From Candidatus Nanogingivalis gingivitcus (GTDB lineage: Bacteria; Patescibacteriota; Saccharimonadia; Saccharimonadales; Saccharimonadaceae), in NCBI RefSeq assembly GCF_004151455.1, contig NZ_PRLK01000002.1:21051-85050 (forward strand): 64,000 bases of DNA. The letters are read 5' to 3'. Positions 25,945-34,600 of the stretch are shown here, piece after piece. The stretch's first letter is position 1. Each line of letters opens with the position of its first letter. The position numbers were made by a program, and so were the translations under genes. The notes beneath the pieces are model-generated. The model saw only the letters and a program-made list of their open reading frames with translations, searched no databases and was not told where the DNA came from.

Positions 25945-26625
25945 ATGGAAGAAGCAACACTAATCAAGAAATTGTCGACATCGCTTGAAAATATATATAT
26001 TTCTCAAGAAGATAAAGATTATATAGAAATCTTACTAGAAGACTATAGATCTTTACGGTATGAAGCAGAATGCTACACAAGAACTTTAGGTGGACAAGTT
26101 TATATTAATGAAGATCCATTTAAAGCATTGTCTGAGTTACTCTCAGAATATGACGAAATTTCTTTATTTAATTGGGAAGTTTTAGAAGCTAAAGATGTTC
26201 TAGTGAAACTCCTTGAACTATACTACGATGTTTCTGCTTTCTTGACGGTATATTGCATAAAATATGTTTGTTCCGTTAAAGAAATTAAAAAGAATCATCA
26301 TGCTGCTCGTATGCGTGGTAAGGCACGCTCGAAGAGTTTACTAAGCAAAAAAGTTAAAAAAGGGAAAAAACATTTTGCTAAGACATTGAGAAGTGTTTCT
26401 ATTGTAGAATCGCAAGAATGCGACAGTGAAGTGCGAAAGAAATTAAGGAACGTTTCTAATCGGGAATATAAAAACAGGAAAAAAACTATCTCGAAAAATA
26501 GAATTATTGAGTTTCACGAGAACTCAGTATCTTTCCCGGAAAGAGAAGAAAAGCACCTTAGAAAAGCTATTCGCAAAGAATCAGAAGCAAATAAATTAAA
26601 TATTCGCGCAAAGCAAATGGCTTAA
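25945..26625 (+). CDS. Orphan protein with acidic N-half and strongly basic C-half (226 residues)
   Basis: Family unknown. Residues 1-110 are acidic and helical with a hydrophobic patch (SAFLTVYCIKYVCSV, about 96-110). Residues 115-226 are rich in Lys/Arg (SLLSKKVKKGKKHFAK and others) and could bind nucleic acid. The ATG at 25945 is preferred because GGAGGTG lies nine bases upstream; an in-frame upstream extension overlaps the promoter. A small hairpin AAGCA/TGCTT lies in the leader. Own promoter and terminator. Confidence 0.7.
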   Translation: MEEATLIKKLSTSLENIYISQEDKDYIEILLEDYRSLRYEAECYTRTLGGQVYINEDPFKALSELLSEYDEISLFNWEVLEAKDVLVKLLELYYDVSAFLTVYCIKYVCSVKEIKKNHHAARMRGKARSKSLLSKKVKKGKKHFAKTLRSVSIVESQECDSEVRKKLRNVSNREYKNRKKTISKNRIIEFHENSVSFPEREEKHLRKAIRKESEANKLNIRAKQMA

Positions 26626-26631
26626 ACATCC

Positions 26632-26659
26632 ATCACCAGCTATAGCTGGTGATTTTTTA
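26632..26659 (+). terminator. Terminator of the basic orphan
   Basis: ATCACCAGC, TATA loop, GCTGGTGAT, T run. Confidence 0.95.
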
Positions 26660-26679
26660 TTATCAATATATGGTTATGC

Positions 26680-26685
26680 TATAAT
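26680..26685 (+). promoter_or_regulatory. Extended -10 of the SufS-like gene
   Basis: TTATGCTATAAT; the gene then uses AAAGGAG (26697-26703) and a TTG start. Confidence 0.6.
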
Positions 26686-26708
26686 ATTAAGATGTAAAAG
26701 GAGTTATT

Positions 26709-27857
26709 TTGGAAGATTTTGATTTTTTAGAAAAAGATGCTTATTACTTTGATTCAGCATGCCAAACTTTACGGCCAAAACCAGTTATTAATGCATTAAA
26801 TGACTATTATTTAAACTATAATTCTTGTGGAGAGCGAGTTAAGTACGAATGGGGTAAGAAAGTAGACGAAAAGGTAGAAGAAACGCGTGAGTCTATCTTA
26901 GATTTATTGAAATTAAAATCAAAGCATTATTTTGTAAGCTTTACACTTAATACTACTTACGGAATTAATTTATTACTAAATCAATTAGACTTGCCTATAG
27001 AAAAAGTTATAACTAGTGATATTGAACATAATTCTGTTTTTTTACCAACTATAACTTATAGCCAAAAACATAATATTGAACGAGTTATATTGCAAAGAGA
27101 AGATGACGGCACTTTACCTATAAAAAATTATAACTTTAATAAAAGCTTAGTTGTAGTAAATGCTATGAGTAATATTGATGGTAGGTTACTAACTAACATT
27201 AAAGAAATAGTGAAACAAGTTAAAAAGCAAGGTGGGTTTATTATTATTGATGCAGCTCAAGCTATGGGAAGTAACTACGAGCTACTACAAAAAATACCTG
27301 CTGATGCAATAGTTTCTTCTGCCCATAAAATGTACGGTGCTAGCCTTGGTATTATGGTTATTAATAAAGACTTAATGAAATACTATAAACCTAGCTTTAT
27401 AGGTGGTGGTACTGTTTCAGAAGTTAAAAATGATAGCTTTTCTATGCTAGACGGCGATCACTTACATTCAGTGCTAGAGCCTGGCCTTCAAGGATGGGGA
27501 GAGATCATAGCTTTAAATGAGGCTATAAAATGGCTTAAAAAACATAAAAAACAATCGAAAACACTAGAATACGGTAAAGAAATATTTGATTTCCTAAAAG
27601 ACCAAAAAGACGTAACTGTAATAAATAATAGTGCTTCTTCCGTAATAAGCTTTTATCATCATAATCTAGATGCTCATTTAATAGCTGAGGCTTTAAGCGA
27701 TGAGGGTATTATGGTTAGAAGTGGGTATTTTTGTTGTCATTACTATTTAAAGGAAACTAAAAAATTACCACATCTTGTGCGTATTTCAATAGGCCTACAT
27801 AATACTAGGAAAGATATAGATAAATTAAAAGAAATTTTAGAAAGGATTTTTAACTAA
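26709..27857 (+). CDS. SufS/CsdA-like class V aminotransferase (cysteine desulfurase-like)
   Basis: 382 residues of the PLP fold type I, class V family. The PLP lysine is Lys207 in SSAHKMYG and the sulfur-carrying cysteine would be Cys342 or Cys343 in RSGYFCCHYY, where SufS has a single Cys. The N-terminus YYFDSACQTLRPKPV resembles SufS-type enzymes. The start is TTG at 26709, five bases after AAAGGAG; no ATG is available. It is followed after two bases by a Dsb-like membrane protein. No Suf or Isc scaffold genes are adjacent, so the acceptor is unknown. A separate IscS-like enzyme sits at 55297. Confidence 0.85.
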   Translation: MEDFDFLEKDAYYFDSACQTLRPKPVINALNDYYLNYNSCGERVKYEWGKKVDEKVEETRESILDLLKLKSKHYFVSFTLNTTYGINLLLNQLDLPIEKVITSDIEHNSVFLPTITYSQKHNIERVILQREDDGTLPIKNYNFNKSLVVVNAMSNIDGRLLTNIKEIVKQVKKQGGFIIIDAAQAMGSNYELLQKIPADAIVSSAHKMYGASLGIMVINKDLMKYYKPSFIGGGTVSEVKNDSFSMLDGDHLHSVLEPGLQGWGEIIALNEAIKWLKKHKKQSKTLEYGKEIFDFLKDQKDVTVINNSASSVISFYHHNLDAHLIAEALSDEGIMVRSGYFCCHYYLKETKKLPHLVRISIGLHNTRKDIDKLKEILERIFN

Positions 27858-27859
27858 CA

Positions 27860-28948
27860 ATGGTTTGTATAGCAGCTTTTATTATATTTTTAATTATATG
27901 GCTTTTTACACCGTTAATGAAATTATTTGGTTTCAAAAAACAGGCTAATAATATTAATAAAATGTTTAAAAAATCAATGTATTGTTTTACAAGAAGAGCA
28001 ACTTTTAGAGCTTGCGATTCAAATTTTAAAGATGAAATTAAAAACTCAATACTAAAAAAATTAATAGTTAAACATAAAAAATGGGTTAAGCCAGTATATT
28101 GGGGCATTGAGATTTCAGCACTGCTAATAGTTATTATTACTATTTGGTCATTACTTACAGTTATTAAATCCTCTTTATCACTATACGCTTTTGGTACTTG
28201 TGACGTAAAAAAGCCAGAAGCTTGTGCTTTAAATTCTGCTGAAGCTTGTTCTATAGACGGTTCAGGAAGTGGCAACCCTGTAATTGACTGGTTTGATGAA
28301 TGGAAAGAGGTTATTAATGCTATTCCAGGACGAATGAGAAATTGGAATGCTAATAATTTTATTCCTAAAAACGGTAGCTATTATAATCAATATGAAAATA
28401 AAGAAGACAATCTTCCTACGGCTGTTGATATTTTTGACCCTGGCTGTATTGTTTGTCGTCGTTCATTCGTTAATCAAAAACAAAGTAATTTCTTTACTAA
28501 ACATAAAACTTATTTAATACCTTACGTTATTTCTGGAGAAAAAGGGGATAAATTCGCTAACTCAAACCTTATAGCCCGCTATATTGAAGCAGTAAGAGGT
28601 ACTCAGCCCGAAAATGGTAAAAAAATAGCTGTAGAATGGGAAATTGCAGAAAGAATTTTTACCCACAAAGATGATAATAAATCAGTTTGGCAAGACAATT
28701 TCAACGGTAATAGTGGTAAAAAAATGAGCGAAGCTCAAGTTACTGAAAAATTAAATGAGTGGATGAAGGAATTAGGCTATTCACAAAAGCAAATTGAAGA
28801 TATTGTCATAAAATTAAAATCTAAAGAAGTAGAGCAAAAGATTCTAGATAATCGCAATATGGTAGAAAAAAATATTCAAACTAAAAAAATACCAACAATG
28901 ATATTCAATGGACAACGTCATGATGGTATTTATAAACTTGAAAATTAG
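27860..28948 (+). CDS. Membrane-anchored DsbA-like thioredoxin-fold protein
   Basis: 362 residues. Two hydrophobic helices near residues 3-20 and 80-103 anchor it. The extracytoplasmic domain has a CIVC redox motif near residue 195 and the cis-Pro loop KKIPTMIFNG near the C-terminus, with a long helical insertion between, as in DsbA-type folds. Extra cysteines (TCDVKKPEACAL, EACS) follow the second helix and may form disulfides. It is co-transcribed with the SufS-like gene (two-base gap). Likely role: forming or shuffling disulfides in exported proteins such as the pilins here, which keep two cysteines each; this link is inferred. Confidence 0.75.
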   Translation: MVCIAAFIIFLIIWLFTPLMKLFGFKKQANNINKMFKKSMYCFTRRATFRACDSNFKDEIKNSILKKLIVKHKKWVKPVYWGIEISALLIVIITIWSLLTVIKSSLSLYAFGTCDVKKPEACALNSAEACSIDGSGSGNPVIDWFDEWKEVINAIPGRMRNWNANNFIPKNGSYYNQYENKEDNLPTAVDIFDPGCIVCRRSFVNQKQSNFFTKHKTYLIPYVISGEKGDKFANSNLIARYIEAVRGTQPENGKKIAVEWEIAERIFTHKDDNKSVWQDNFNGNSGKKMSEAQVTEKLNEWMKELGYSQKQIEDIVIKLKSKEVEQKILDNRNMVEKNIQTKKIPTMIFNGQRHDGIYKLEN

Positions 28949-28958
28949 TTTTTAACTA

Positions 28959-28987
28959 TTTACAAAATACAGATTATTAGGTATAAT
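28959..28987 (+). promoter_or_regulatory. Promoter of tuf
   Basis: TTTACA (28959-28964), 17 bases, TATAAT (28982-28987). Confidence 0.75.
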
Positions 28988-28994
28988 TACAGGT

Positions 28995-29087
28995 AGCGTC
29001 GCGTCGTGCGTTTATGCCGGCAATCGAGCCGACTTGCTCGTGCGATGCGTAAATAAATAATAAAATAATTTAAAGGAGAAATTCTAA
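28995..29087 (+). promoter_or_regulatory. GC-rich folded leader of tuf
   Basis: A GC-rich patch (28996-29048) in an AT-rich region. GCGTCGC (28996-29002) pairs with GCGATGC (29042-29048, one G-U). Inside, CGGC-AATCGA-GCCG (29018-29031) competes with CGAGC-CGACTT-GCTCG (29025-29040), since both use 29028-29029. An AT-rich spacer with AAAGGAG then leads to the ATG. The fold is suited to control or stabilise the most abundant mRNA. Confidence 0.5.
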
Positions 29088-30272
29088 ATGGCAGAATTTG
29101 ACCGCTCAAAGCCACACGTAAACGTTGGTACAATGGGACACGTTGACCACGGTAAAACAACTCTTACTGCGGCTATTACAGCAGTTCTTGCAAAAAGACT
29201 TCCATCAGAAGTTAACAAACCAGTTGCGTATGACCAAATCGACAACGCACCAGAAGAAAAAGCTCGTGGTATTACTATTGCTTCTTCTCACCAAGAATAC
29301 GAATCACCTAACCGTCACTACGCACACGTTGACATGCCTGGACACGCAGACTATGTTAAAAACATGATTACAGGTGCTGCTCAGGTTGATGGTGCCGTTC
29401 TTGTTATTGCAGCTACTGACGGTCCTATGCCACAAACACGTGAACACGTGCTACTTGCAAAACAAGTTGGTGTGCCTAAGATTGTTGTATTCCTAAACAA
29501 AATGGATATGGCTGATGAAGAACTTGTTGAACTAATTGAAATGGACGTTCGTGAACTTCTTAGCGCAAACGGATTTGATGGTGACAACGCTCCAATCATC
29601 AAAGGTTCAGCTCTTAAAGCACTTGAAGGTGATGAAAAATACGAAGATGCTGTTATGGAACTTGTTGAAGCTATGGACAGCTACATTCCAGAACCACAAC
29701 GTGATATGGATAAACCATTCCTAATGCCTATTGAGGACGTATTCTCAATTAAAGGTCGTGGTACAGTTGCTACTGGTCGTATCGAACAAGGTGTTGTAAA
29801 ACTTAACGATGAAGTTGAAATCGTTGGCCTACGCCCATCACAAAAAACTGTTGTTACTGGTATTGAAGCCTTCAAGAAATCTCTTGATCAAGGTCAAGCA
29901 GGTGACAACGCAGGTCTATTGCTACGTGGAATCGACCGTGACCAAATCGAACGTGGACAAGTTATTGTTGCTCCTGGAACACTAACTCCACACACAGAAT
30001 TTGAAGCTGAAGTTTATATCCTAAAGAAAGAAGAAGGTGGACGTCATACTCCATTCTCAAAGGGATACAAACCACAATTCTACTTCCGAACAACTGACGT
30101 TACTGGTGAAGTTGAATTACCAGCTGACAAAGAAATGGTTATGCCTGGAGACAACGTAACTTTCAAAGTTAAACTACAAGCTCCTATCGCCATGGAACAA
30201 GGTCTAAACTTCGCTATCCGTGAAGGTGGACGAACAGTTGGTGCTGGTGTTGTAACAAGCATCATCAAATAA
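29088..30272 (+). CDS. tuf: Translation elongation factor Tu
   Basis: 394 residues. G1 [10 protein letters not shown]2 RGITI, G3 DMPGHADY, G4 NKMD and G5 GSALK are all present, followed by the two beta-barrel domains. It delivers aminoacyl-tRNA to the ribosome. Codon choice is visibly different from the surrounding genes (many C-ending codons such as AAC and GAC), as expected for the top-expressed gene. Start follows AAAGGAG. It is a single gene with a terminator, not joined to fusA or rpsJ. Confidence 0.99.
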   Translation: MAEFDRSKPHVNVGTMGHVDHGKTTLTAAITAVLAKRLPSEVNKPVAYDQIDNAPEEKARGITIASSHQEYESPNRHYAHVDMPGHADYVKNMITGAAQVDGAVLVIAATDGPMPQTREHVLLAKQVGVPKIVVFLNKMDMADEELVELIEMDVRELLSANGFDGDNAPIIKGSALKALEGDEKYEDAVMELVEAMDSYIPEPQRDMDKPFLMPIEDVFSIKGRGTVATGRIEQGVVKLNDEVEIVGLRPSQKTVVTGIEAFKKSLDQGQAGDNAGLLLRGIDRDQIERGQVIVAPGTLTPHTEFEAEVYILKKEEGGRHTPFSKGYKPQFYFRTTDVTGEVELPADKEMVMPGDNVTFKVKLQAPIAMEQGLNFAIREGGRTVGAGVVTSIIK

Positions 30273-30305
30273 TTAGTTACTATATAAAAATAGTATAACT
30301 AGTAA

Positions 30306-30336
30306 AATAACCTCCTAACAGGGGGGTTATTTTTTA
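30306..30336 (+). terminator. Terminator of tuf
   Basis: AAATAACCTCC pairs with GGGGGTTATTT (one G-U), followed by a T run. Confidence 0.85.
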
Positions 30337-30339
30337 TAT

Positions 30340-30367
30340 TTGTATTATACCTAAAATATGCTATAAT
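30340..30367 (+). promoter_or_regulatory. Promoter of the triple-HTH gene
   Basis: TTGTAT, 16-base spacer ending TATGC, TATAAT (30362-30367). Confidence 0.65.
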
Positions 30368-30404
30368 ATCTAAAGGCTAATTCAAAAGAAATGGGGTGGT
30401 CTGA

Positions 30405-30830
30405 ATGAGACCGAAAACACCACCAGAAGTGGTGCAAAAAATTATTAATATAGCACTTCAGGATACTAAAAGAACGCTATCAGCATCTAAAATTGCCTCC
30501 TTGGTCAATGTTTCTAGAAAAACGGTACAAAGGATTTTAGCTAAGAACAATATCAGCCTACAGGCAAATAAAAAAGATATTATAGAAGTAGCTGATAATG
30601 AAGCAGCTAAGAAACCTGAAAAGTCTGCTCGAACATTATCTAAGGATTTTAATCTAAGCCCTACAACTATTCGTAAAAAGTGTAAGCATTATGTTAAAAA
30701 ATCCAACGCATTATCTAGTGAAGAGATTGAAGAAATAATAGCTACCTATAGTCGTTATAAGTCAATAAAGAAAACTGCCAAAGTTTTAGGACGATGTCCA
30801 AAGACAATTAAAAAATATCTTTCTCGCTAG
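30405..30830 (+). CDS. Triple helix-turn-helix DNA-binding protein
   Basis: 141 residues containing three HTH-like segments: about residues 28-50 (KIASLVNVSRKTVQRILAKN), 75-97 (ARTLSKDFNLSPTTIRKKC) and 117-140 (SIKKTAKVLGRCPKTIKKYL). They resemble homeodomain-like HTHs of transposase N-termini and resolvase tails, but no catalytic domain is present and no inverted repeats flank the gene. It could be a stand-alone regulator or the DNA-binding part of a lost transposase. It lies between tuf and rpsJ, which are neighbours in many bacteria. GGGGTGG acts as ribosome site. Confidence 0.7.
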   Translation: MRPKTPPEVVQKIINIALQDTKRTLSASKIASLVNVSRKTVQRILAKNNISLQANKKDIIEVADNEAAKKPEKSARTLSKDFNLSPTTIRKKCKHYVKKSNALSSEEIEEIIATYSRYKSIKKTAKVLGRCPKTIKKYLSR

Positions 30831-30906
30831 CGAGTAGTGTATAAGCTAAGTTTTATCTTAGCTTTTTAAAATTTAGGAAGGTTTTAGATGAAAAATATTC
30901 GTGTAA

Positions 30907-30935
30907 TTGACTTTGGCTATTATTTATGTTAAAAT
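30907..30935 (+). promoter_or_regulatory. Promoter of rpsJ
   Basis: TTGACT (30907-30912), 17-base spacer ending TATGT, TAAAAT (30930-30935); ~88-nt leader with AAAGGAG. Confidence 0.8.
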
Positions 30936-31029
30936 CTAAAAGTTATTAACATTGCTTGAGAATTCACTTTATTTTATCTTAAAAAATATCGAGAAGTTAC
31001 AAGCCTAATAAATTATAAAAGGAGACAAA

Positions 31030-31341
31030 ATGTCAGAAGGATTAACAATCCGTATCCGTCTAAAAGCTTACGATCATAAAGTAATTGATCAAAGTGCTAA
31101 ACAAATTGTTGATACAGCAATTCGAACAGGTGCAAACGTAGCAGGACCAGTGCCGCTTCCAACAAGAAGAAGTACTTTTACAGTAGTAAAAAGTCCTCAC
31201 GTTTACAAAACGGGTGGAGAAGCATATGAAATGCGTGTGCACAAGCGTCTAATTGATATTAATAATGCTACACCTAAGACTATTGAATCTTTGCAAAACC
31301 TAAGCCTTCCAGCTGGGGTTGATGCAGAAATTAAAATGTAA
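31030..31341 (+). CDS. rpsJ: 30S ribosomal protein S10
   Basis: 103 residues with the S10 core [20 protein letters not shown] and [17 protein letters not shown]. It sits in the 30S head and in many bacteria also works in antitermination with NusB. Usually it heads the S10 operon (L3, L4, L23...), but here it is alone, with its own promoter and a terminator 20 bases after the stop. The start follows AAAGGAGACAAA. Confidence 0.98.
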   Translation: MSEGLTIRIRLKAYDHKVIDQSAKQIVDTAIRTGANVAGPVPLPTRRSTFTVVKSPHVYKTGGEAYEMRVHKRLIDINNATPKTIESLQNLSLPAGVDAEIKM

Positions 31342-31360
31342 TATAAGTGTTACTTAATAT

Positions 31361-31393
31361 AAAAACACCTTTTAAAATAAAAGGTGTTTTTAT
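31361..31393 (+). terminator. Terminator of rpsJ
   Basis: AAAAACACCTTTT pairs perfectly with AAAAGGTGTTTTT (13 base pairs, 5-base loop). Confidence 0.95.
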
Positions 31394-31411
31394 TTATATG
31401 AAAAAGCATTA

Positions 31412-31440
31412 TTGACTTTTTAATATTATTATGATATAAT
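31412..31440 (+). promoter_or_regulatory. Promoter of the acidic-tail membrane protein gene
   Basis: TTGACT (31412-31417), 17-base spacer, TATAAT (31435-31440). Confidence 0.75.
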
Positions 31441-31475
31441 AAAGTTATTCTTTATTTATAGGAGGTACTTTTATT

Positions 31476-32060
31476 ATGATAAATATGTGGAGCGCAGTAA
31501 TTGTAGGGTTGTTTGTATTTTTACCTTTATTTTTAAATAAGGGTAATAAAAAAATGGCCTTATACTTTATGACAACATTACTTTTCGGGATGATACTAGT
31601 ATTTTATCAATTAACTACTGGTAATAAGCTAGTAATAATCTCAGCATTACACTTTGAGCAAGTAAGCAATGGCAGTTGGGAATTTTATTGGAATGGCGTA
31701 ATTGATAGCGTTATGATGATAATTTTCAATATTCTATCATTTATTGGCCTCAAAAGTATGGTACGCGTAACATCAGTTAAAAATGCTGTTTTCGTGGTTC
31801 TATCAGGGTTAGTTGCTGTCCAAACTATTTTTGTGGTATTACCTACACTGTTACCATCCGACGAATTGCTTTACTACTTAATTCAACCTTCTATAGTATT
31901 ATTTTATTGTATAGTCTTTCATTTTGGTGCTGGCGAAAGCTACCAAGAACGTAATAAGCGTTTAGAGAAAGAAGAGCAAGAAGAATATTATTCATTTAGA
32001 GAGGTAGAAGATAAGGAGGAAGAGGAAGAAGAAGAGAAAGAGGAAGAAGAGGAAGAATAA
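31476..32060 (+). CDS. Orphan membrane protein with poly-Glu tail
   Basis: 194 residues. Five hydrophobic segments are visible near residues 5-20, 27-47, 74-95, 103-124 and 130-150. The cytoplasmic C-tail (155-194) is almost all acidic: a Glu-rich charged stretch ending in runs of Glu. The tail is low-complexity at DNA level (GAAGAGGAA repeats), so its length may vary between strains. Family not recognised. AGGAGGT precedes the ATG; a second ATG follows three codons later. Own promoter and terminator. Confidence 0.7.
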   Translation: MINMWSAVIVGLFVFLPLFLNKGNKKMALYFMTTLLFGMILVFYQLTTGNKLVIISALHFEQVSNGSWEFYWNGVIDSVMMIIFNILSFIGLKSMVRVTSVKNAVFVVLSGLVAVQTIFVVLPTLLPSDELLYYLIQPSIVLFYCIVFHFGAGESYQERNKRLEKEEQEEYYSFREVEDKEEEEEEEKEEEEEE

Positions 32061-32079
32061 AAAACATTTTATCATATAT

Positions 32080-32110
32080 AGCTTACCTTTAAATAGGTAG
32101 GCTTTTTTAT
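32080..32110 (+). terminator. Terminator of the acidic-tail gene
   Basis: AGCTTACCT pairs with AGGTAGGCT, followed by a T run. Confidence 0.85.
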
Positions 32111-32232
32111 TTTTAAATAATAATACGCTATATTTAGTGTTTTTTATTGCAAAATGATTAAGCTAACGCTATAATATATATATCGAGATAAAAATTGACG
32201 AACCTTAAAATTACACATTTTTGGTGAATAAA

Positions 32233-34479
32233 ATGACAAATAATCTACAATACAAGCTTTTTGACGATTCTCAATACACTAGATATACTGATGCTAAAGT
32301 ACAAAAGCGTGATGGTAGACTGGTAAATTTTGATATGCATAAAATATCTAATGCTATTAAAAAAGCCATTATTGCGCAAACTGGAAGTTTTGACGAGTAC
32401 GGTTCTTACGTGCTAGATAAAACAATGCTTTATATTGATAGTGCTATTGATCATGACGTGCAAATGGGAACTACAACTTTCACTATAGAAGAATTACAAA
32501 ATATAGTGGAGGCTCACCTGCATTTAGTTGATGCAAATATTGGAAATTGTTACAAAACCTATCGCTTAAAACGAGATGAAATACGCCAGAAAAATCGCGA
32601 CGTAAACCATCAAGTTGGAGCTATAGAACGTGGCGATGAAACTGTTAATAATGAAAATGCTAACAAAGATGCAAATGTATTCAATACTAACAGGGATAAA
32701 ACAGCAGGGCAAGTGGCTAAGGTTATTGGTCTTCAGATGTTGCCTCCTCATGTAGCAAATGCACATGAAAAAGGCGATATCCATTTCCACGACTTAGACT
32801 ATAGTCCACATCTTCCACTAACAAATTGTTGTTTAATTGATTTTGAGGAAATGCTAAAAAATGGCTTCCGTATTGGTAATGCCGATGTAGACAGCCCTAA
32901 ATCAATAGGAACAGCAACAGCACAAATAGCTCAAATTATTGCAAATGTAGCGTCTAACCAATATGGTGGCTGTTCAGCCGATAGAATTGATGAAATTCTA
33001 TCACCTTACGCAGAACTTAACTATAAGAAAAATCTTAAAAAGATTTCTGATATTAGCTATGTTTTTAATGAGCTAGCTAGCGTTAGTACTGCTAGAAATC
33101 AAAATAGATTTAATGAATTTCTAGAGCAAAAAGCAACAGAATGGACTATTAAAGATATTTACGACGCTGTGCAGGCTTTGGAATACGAAATTAATACGTT
33201 ATTCTCTTCTCAAGGTCAAACACCTTTTACCACTTTAGGTTTTGGTTTAGGTACTGGTAAATGGGAAAGGGAAATTCAAAAAGCCATTTTAAAAATTCGT
33301 ATTTTAGGGCTTGGTGCTGAAAAAAGAACTGCTATTTTTCCTAAGCTAGTGTTCACTCTTAAACGAGGTATAAACCTTGAAAAAGAAGACCCTAACTACG
33401 ATATCAAAATGTTAGCCCTAGAATGTGCTACGAAACGTATGTATCCTGATGTGCTTAGTTACGATAAAATAGTAGAACTTACAGGCTCTTTTAAAGTTCC
33501 TATGGGTTGTCGTTCTTTCCTACAAGGATGGAAAGACCAAGATGGAAACGAAGTTAATGCAGGGCGTATGAATTTAGGCGTTGTAACCTTAAATTTACCT
33601 AGAATAGCCCTTGAAAGCGAGGGTGATTTTACTAAATTTTGGAACATTTTGGAAGAACGCTTAGAAATATGCCACGACGCTTTACTTTATAGAGTAGAAA
33701 GAGCAAAGCAGGCTATTCCTAAAAACGCACCTATTTTATATAAATATGGAGCATTCGGAAAAAGGCTTTCTGATAATGATGAAGTTGATGAGGTCTTTAA
33801 AAATAAGCGCGCTACAGTAAGCCTTGGCTATATTGGTTTGTATGAGGTAGCAACTGTATTTTTTGGTGGTGAATGGGAGGAAAACCAAACTGCTAAAAAT
33901 TTCACTCTAAAAGTTTTAGAAAAGCTTTACCAGAAAACGGTTGAGTGGGGTAATATGCATGGCTATCATTTTAGCGTTTATAGCACTCCAAGCGAGAGTT
34001 TAACAGATAGATTTTGCAGAATGGATAAGGAAAAATTTGGTACAGTAACCAATATTACAGATAAAGACTACTATACTAATTCATTCCATTACGATGTACG
34101 TAAAAATCCTACACCATTTGAAAAACTTGACTTTGAAAAAGATTATCCAAAATTTGCTAGCGGTGGCTTTATTCATTATTGCGAATATCCTGTTCTTCAA
34201 CAAAATCCAAAAGCGTTGGAGGCTGTTTGGGATTTTGCTTACGATAAAGTAGGCTACTTAGGTACTAATACGCCAATTGATAAATGTTACGAATGTGGAT
34301 TCGAAGGCGACTTCTTACCAACTGCTAAAGGTTTTAAATGCCCTAATTGCAATAATAGAAACCCAGCAACGTGCGATGTCGTCAAACGTACTTGTGGGTA
34401 TTTAGGAAATCCTCAAATGCGTCCAATGGTTAAAGGGCGACATAAGGAAATTAAATCTCGAGTAAAACATATGAGATAA
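32233..34479 (+). CDS. nrdD: Anaerobic (class III) ribonucleoside-triphosphate reductase
   Basis: 748 residues from the ATG at 32233 (TTG and GTG lie just upstream in frame; GGTG before the ATG favours it). An N-terminal ATP-cone (VQKRDGRLVNFDMHKISNAI) provides allosteric control. The catalytic barrel follows, then a C-terminal zinc site (CYECGF...CPNC) and the glycyl-radical motif RTCGYLG with Gly722. It makes dNTPs under anoxic conditions after activation by the radical-SAM enzyme NrdG. No nrdG is adjacent: the next gene is topA. A TATAAT -10 lies at 32170-32175. Confidence 0.96.
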   Translation: MTNNLQYKLFDDSQYTRYTDAKVQKRDGRLVNFDMHKISNAIKKAIIAQTGSFDEYGSYVLDKTMLYIDSAIDHDVQMGTTTFTIEELQNIVEAHLHLVDANIGNCYKTYRLKRDEIRQKNRDVNHQVGAIERGDETVNNENANKDANVFNTNRDKTAGQVAKVIGLQMLPPHVANAHEKGDIHFHDLDYSPHLPLTNCCLIDFEEMLKNGFRIGNADVDSPKSIGTATAQIAQIIANVASNQYGGCSADRIDEILSPYAELNYKKNLKKISDISYVFNELASVSTARNQNRFNEFLEQKATEWTIKDIYDAVQALEYEINTLFSSQGQTPFTTLGFGLGTGKWEREIQKAILKIRILGLGAEKRTAIFPKLVFTLKRGINLEKEDPNYDIKMLALECATKRMYPDVLSYDKIVELTGSFKVPMGCRSFLQGWKDQDGNEVNAGRMNLGVVTLNLPRIALESEGDFTKFWNILEERLEICHDALLYRVERAKQAIPKNAPILYKYGAFGKRLSDNDEVDEVFKNKRATVSLGYIGLYEVATVFFGGEWEENQTAKNFTLKVLEKLYQKTVEWGNMHGYHFSVYSTPSESLTDRFCRMDKEKFGTVTNITDKDYYTNSFHYDVRKNPTPFEKLDFEKDYPKFASGGFIHYCEYPVLQQNPKALEAVWDFAYDKVGYLGTNTPIDKCYECGFEGDFLPTAKGFKCPNCNNRNPATCDVVKRTCGYLGNPQMRPMVKGRHKEIKSRVKHMR

Positions 34480-34500
34480 CAGAAAGGTAAATGTGTAATT

Positions 34501-34532
34501 AAAGCTACTGCCAAATGGTGGTGGCTTTTTCT
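34501..34532 (+). terminator. Terminator of nrdD
   Basis: AAAGCTACTGCC pairs with GGTGGTGGCTTT (three G-U pairs), then T run. Confidence 0.75.
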
Positions 34533-34600
34533 TTAAAAAATATATTTTTATAATTTGAATAAAAAAAATATAAGTGCTATACTTAATCAAGTAAAAAATT

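Noticed and set aside
31977-32060. Poly-Glu tail as a tandem repeat element
   Set aside because: It is low-complexity coding sequence (GAA/GAG codons) ending at a normal stop, not a separate repeat.
32221-32232. TTG or GTG start for nrdD
   Set aside because: The ATG at 32233 has GGTG at good distance, and the extra residues add nothing to the ATP-cone.
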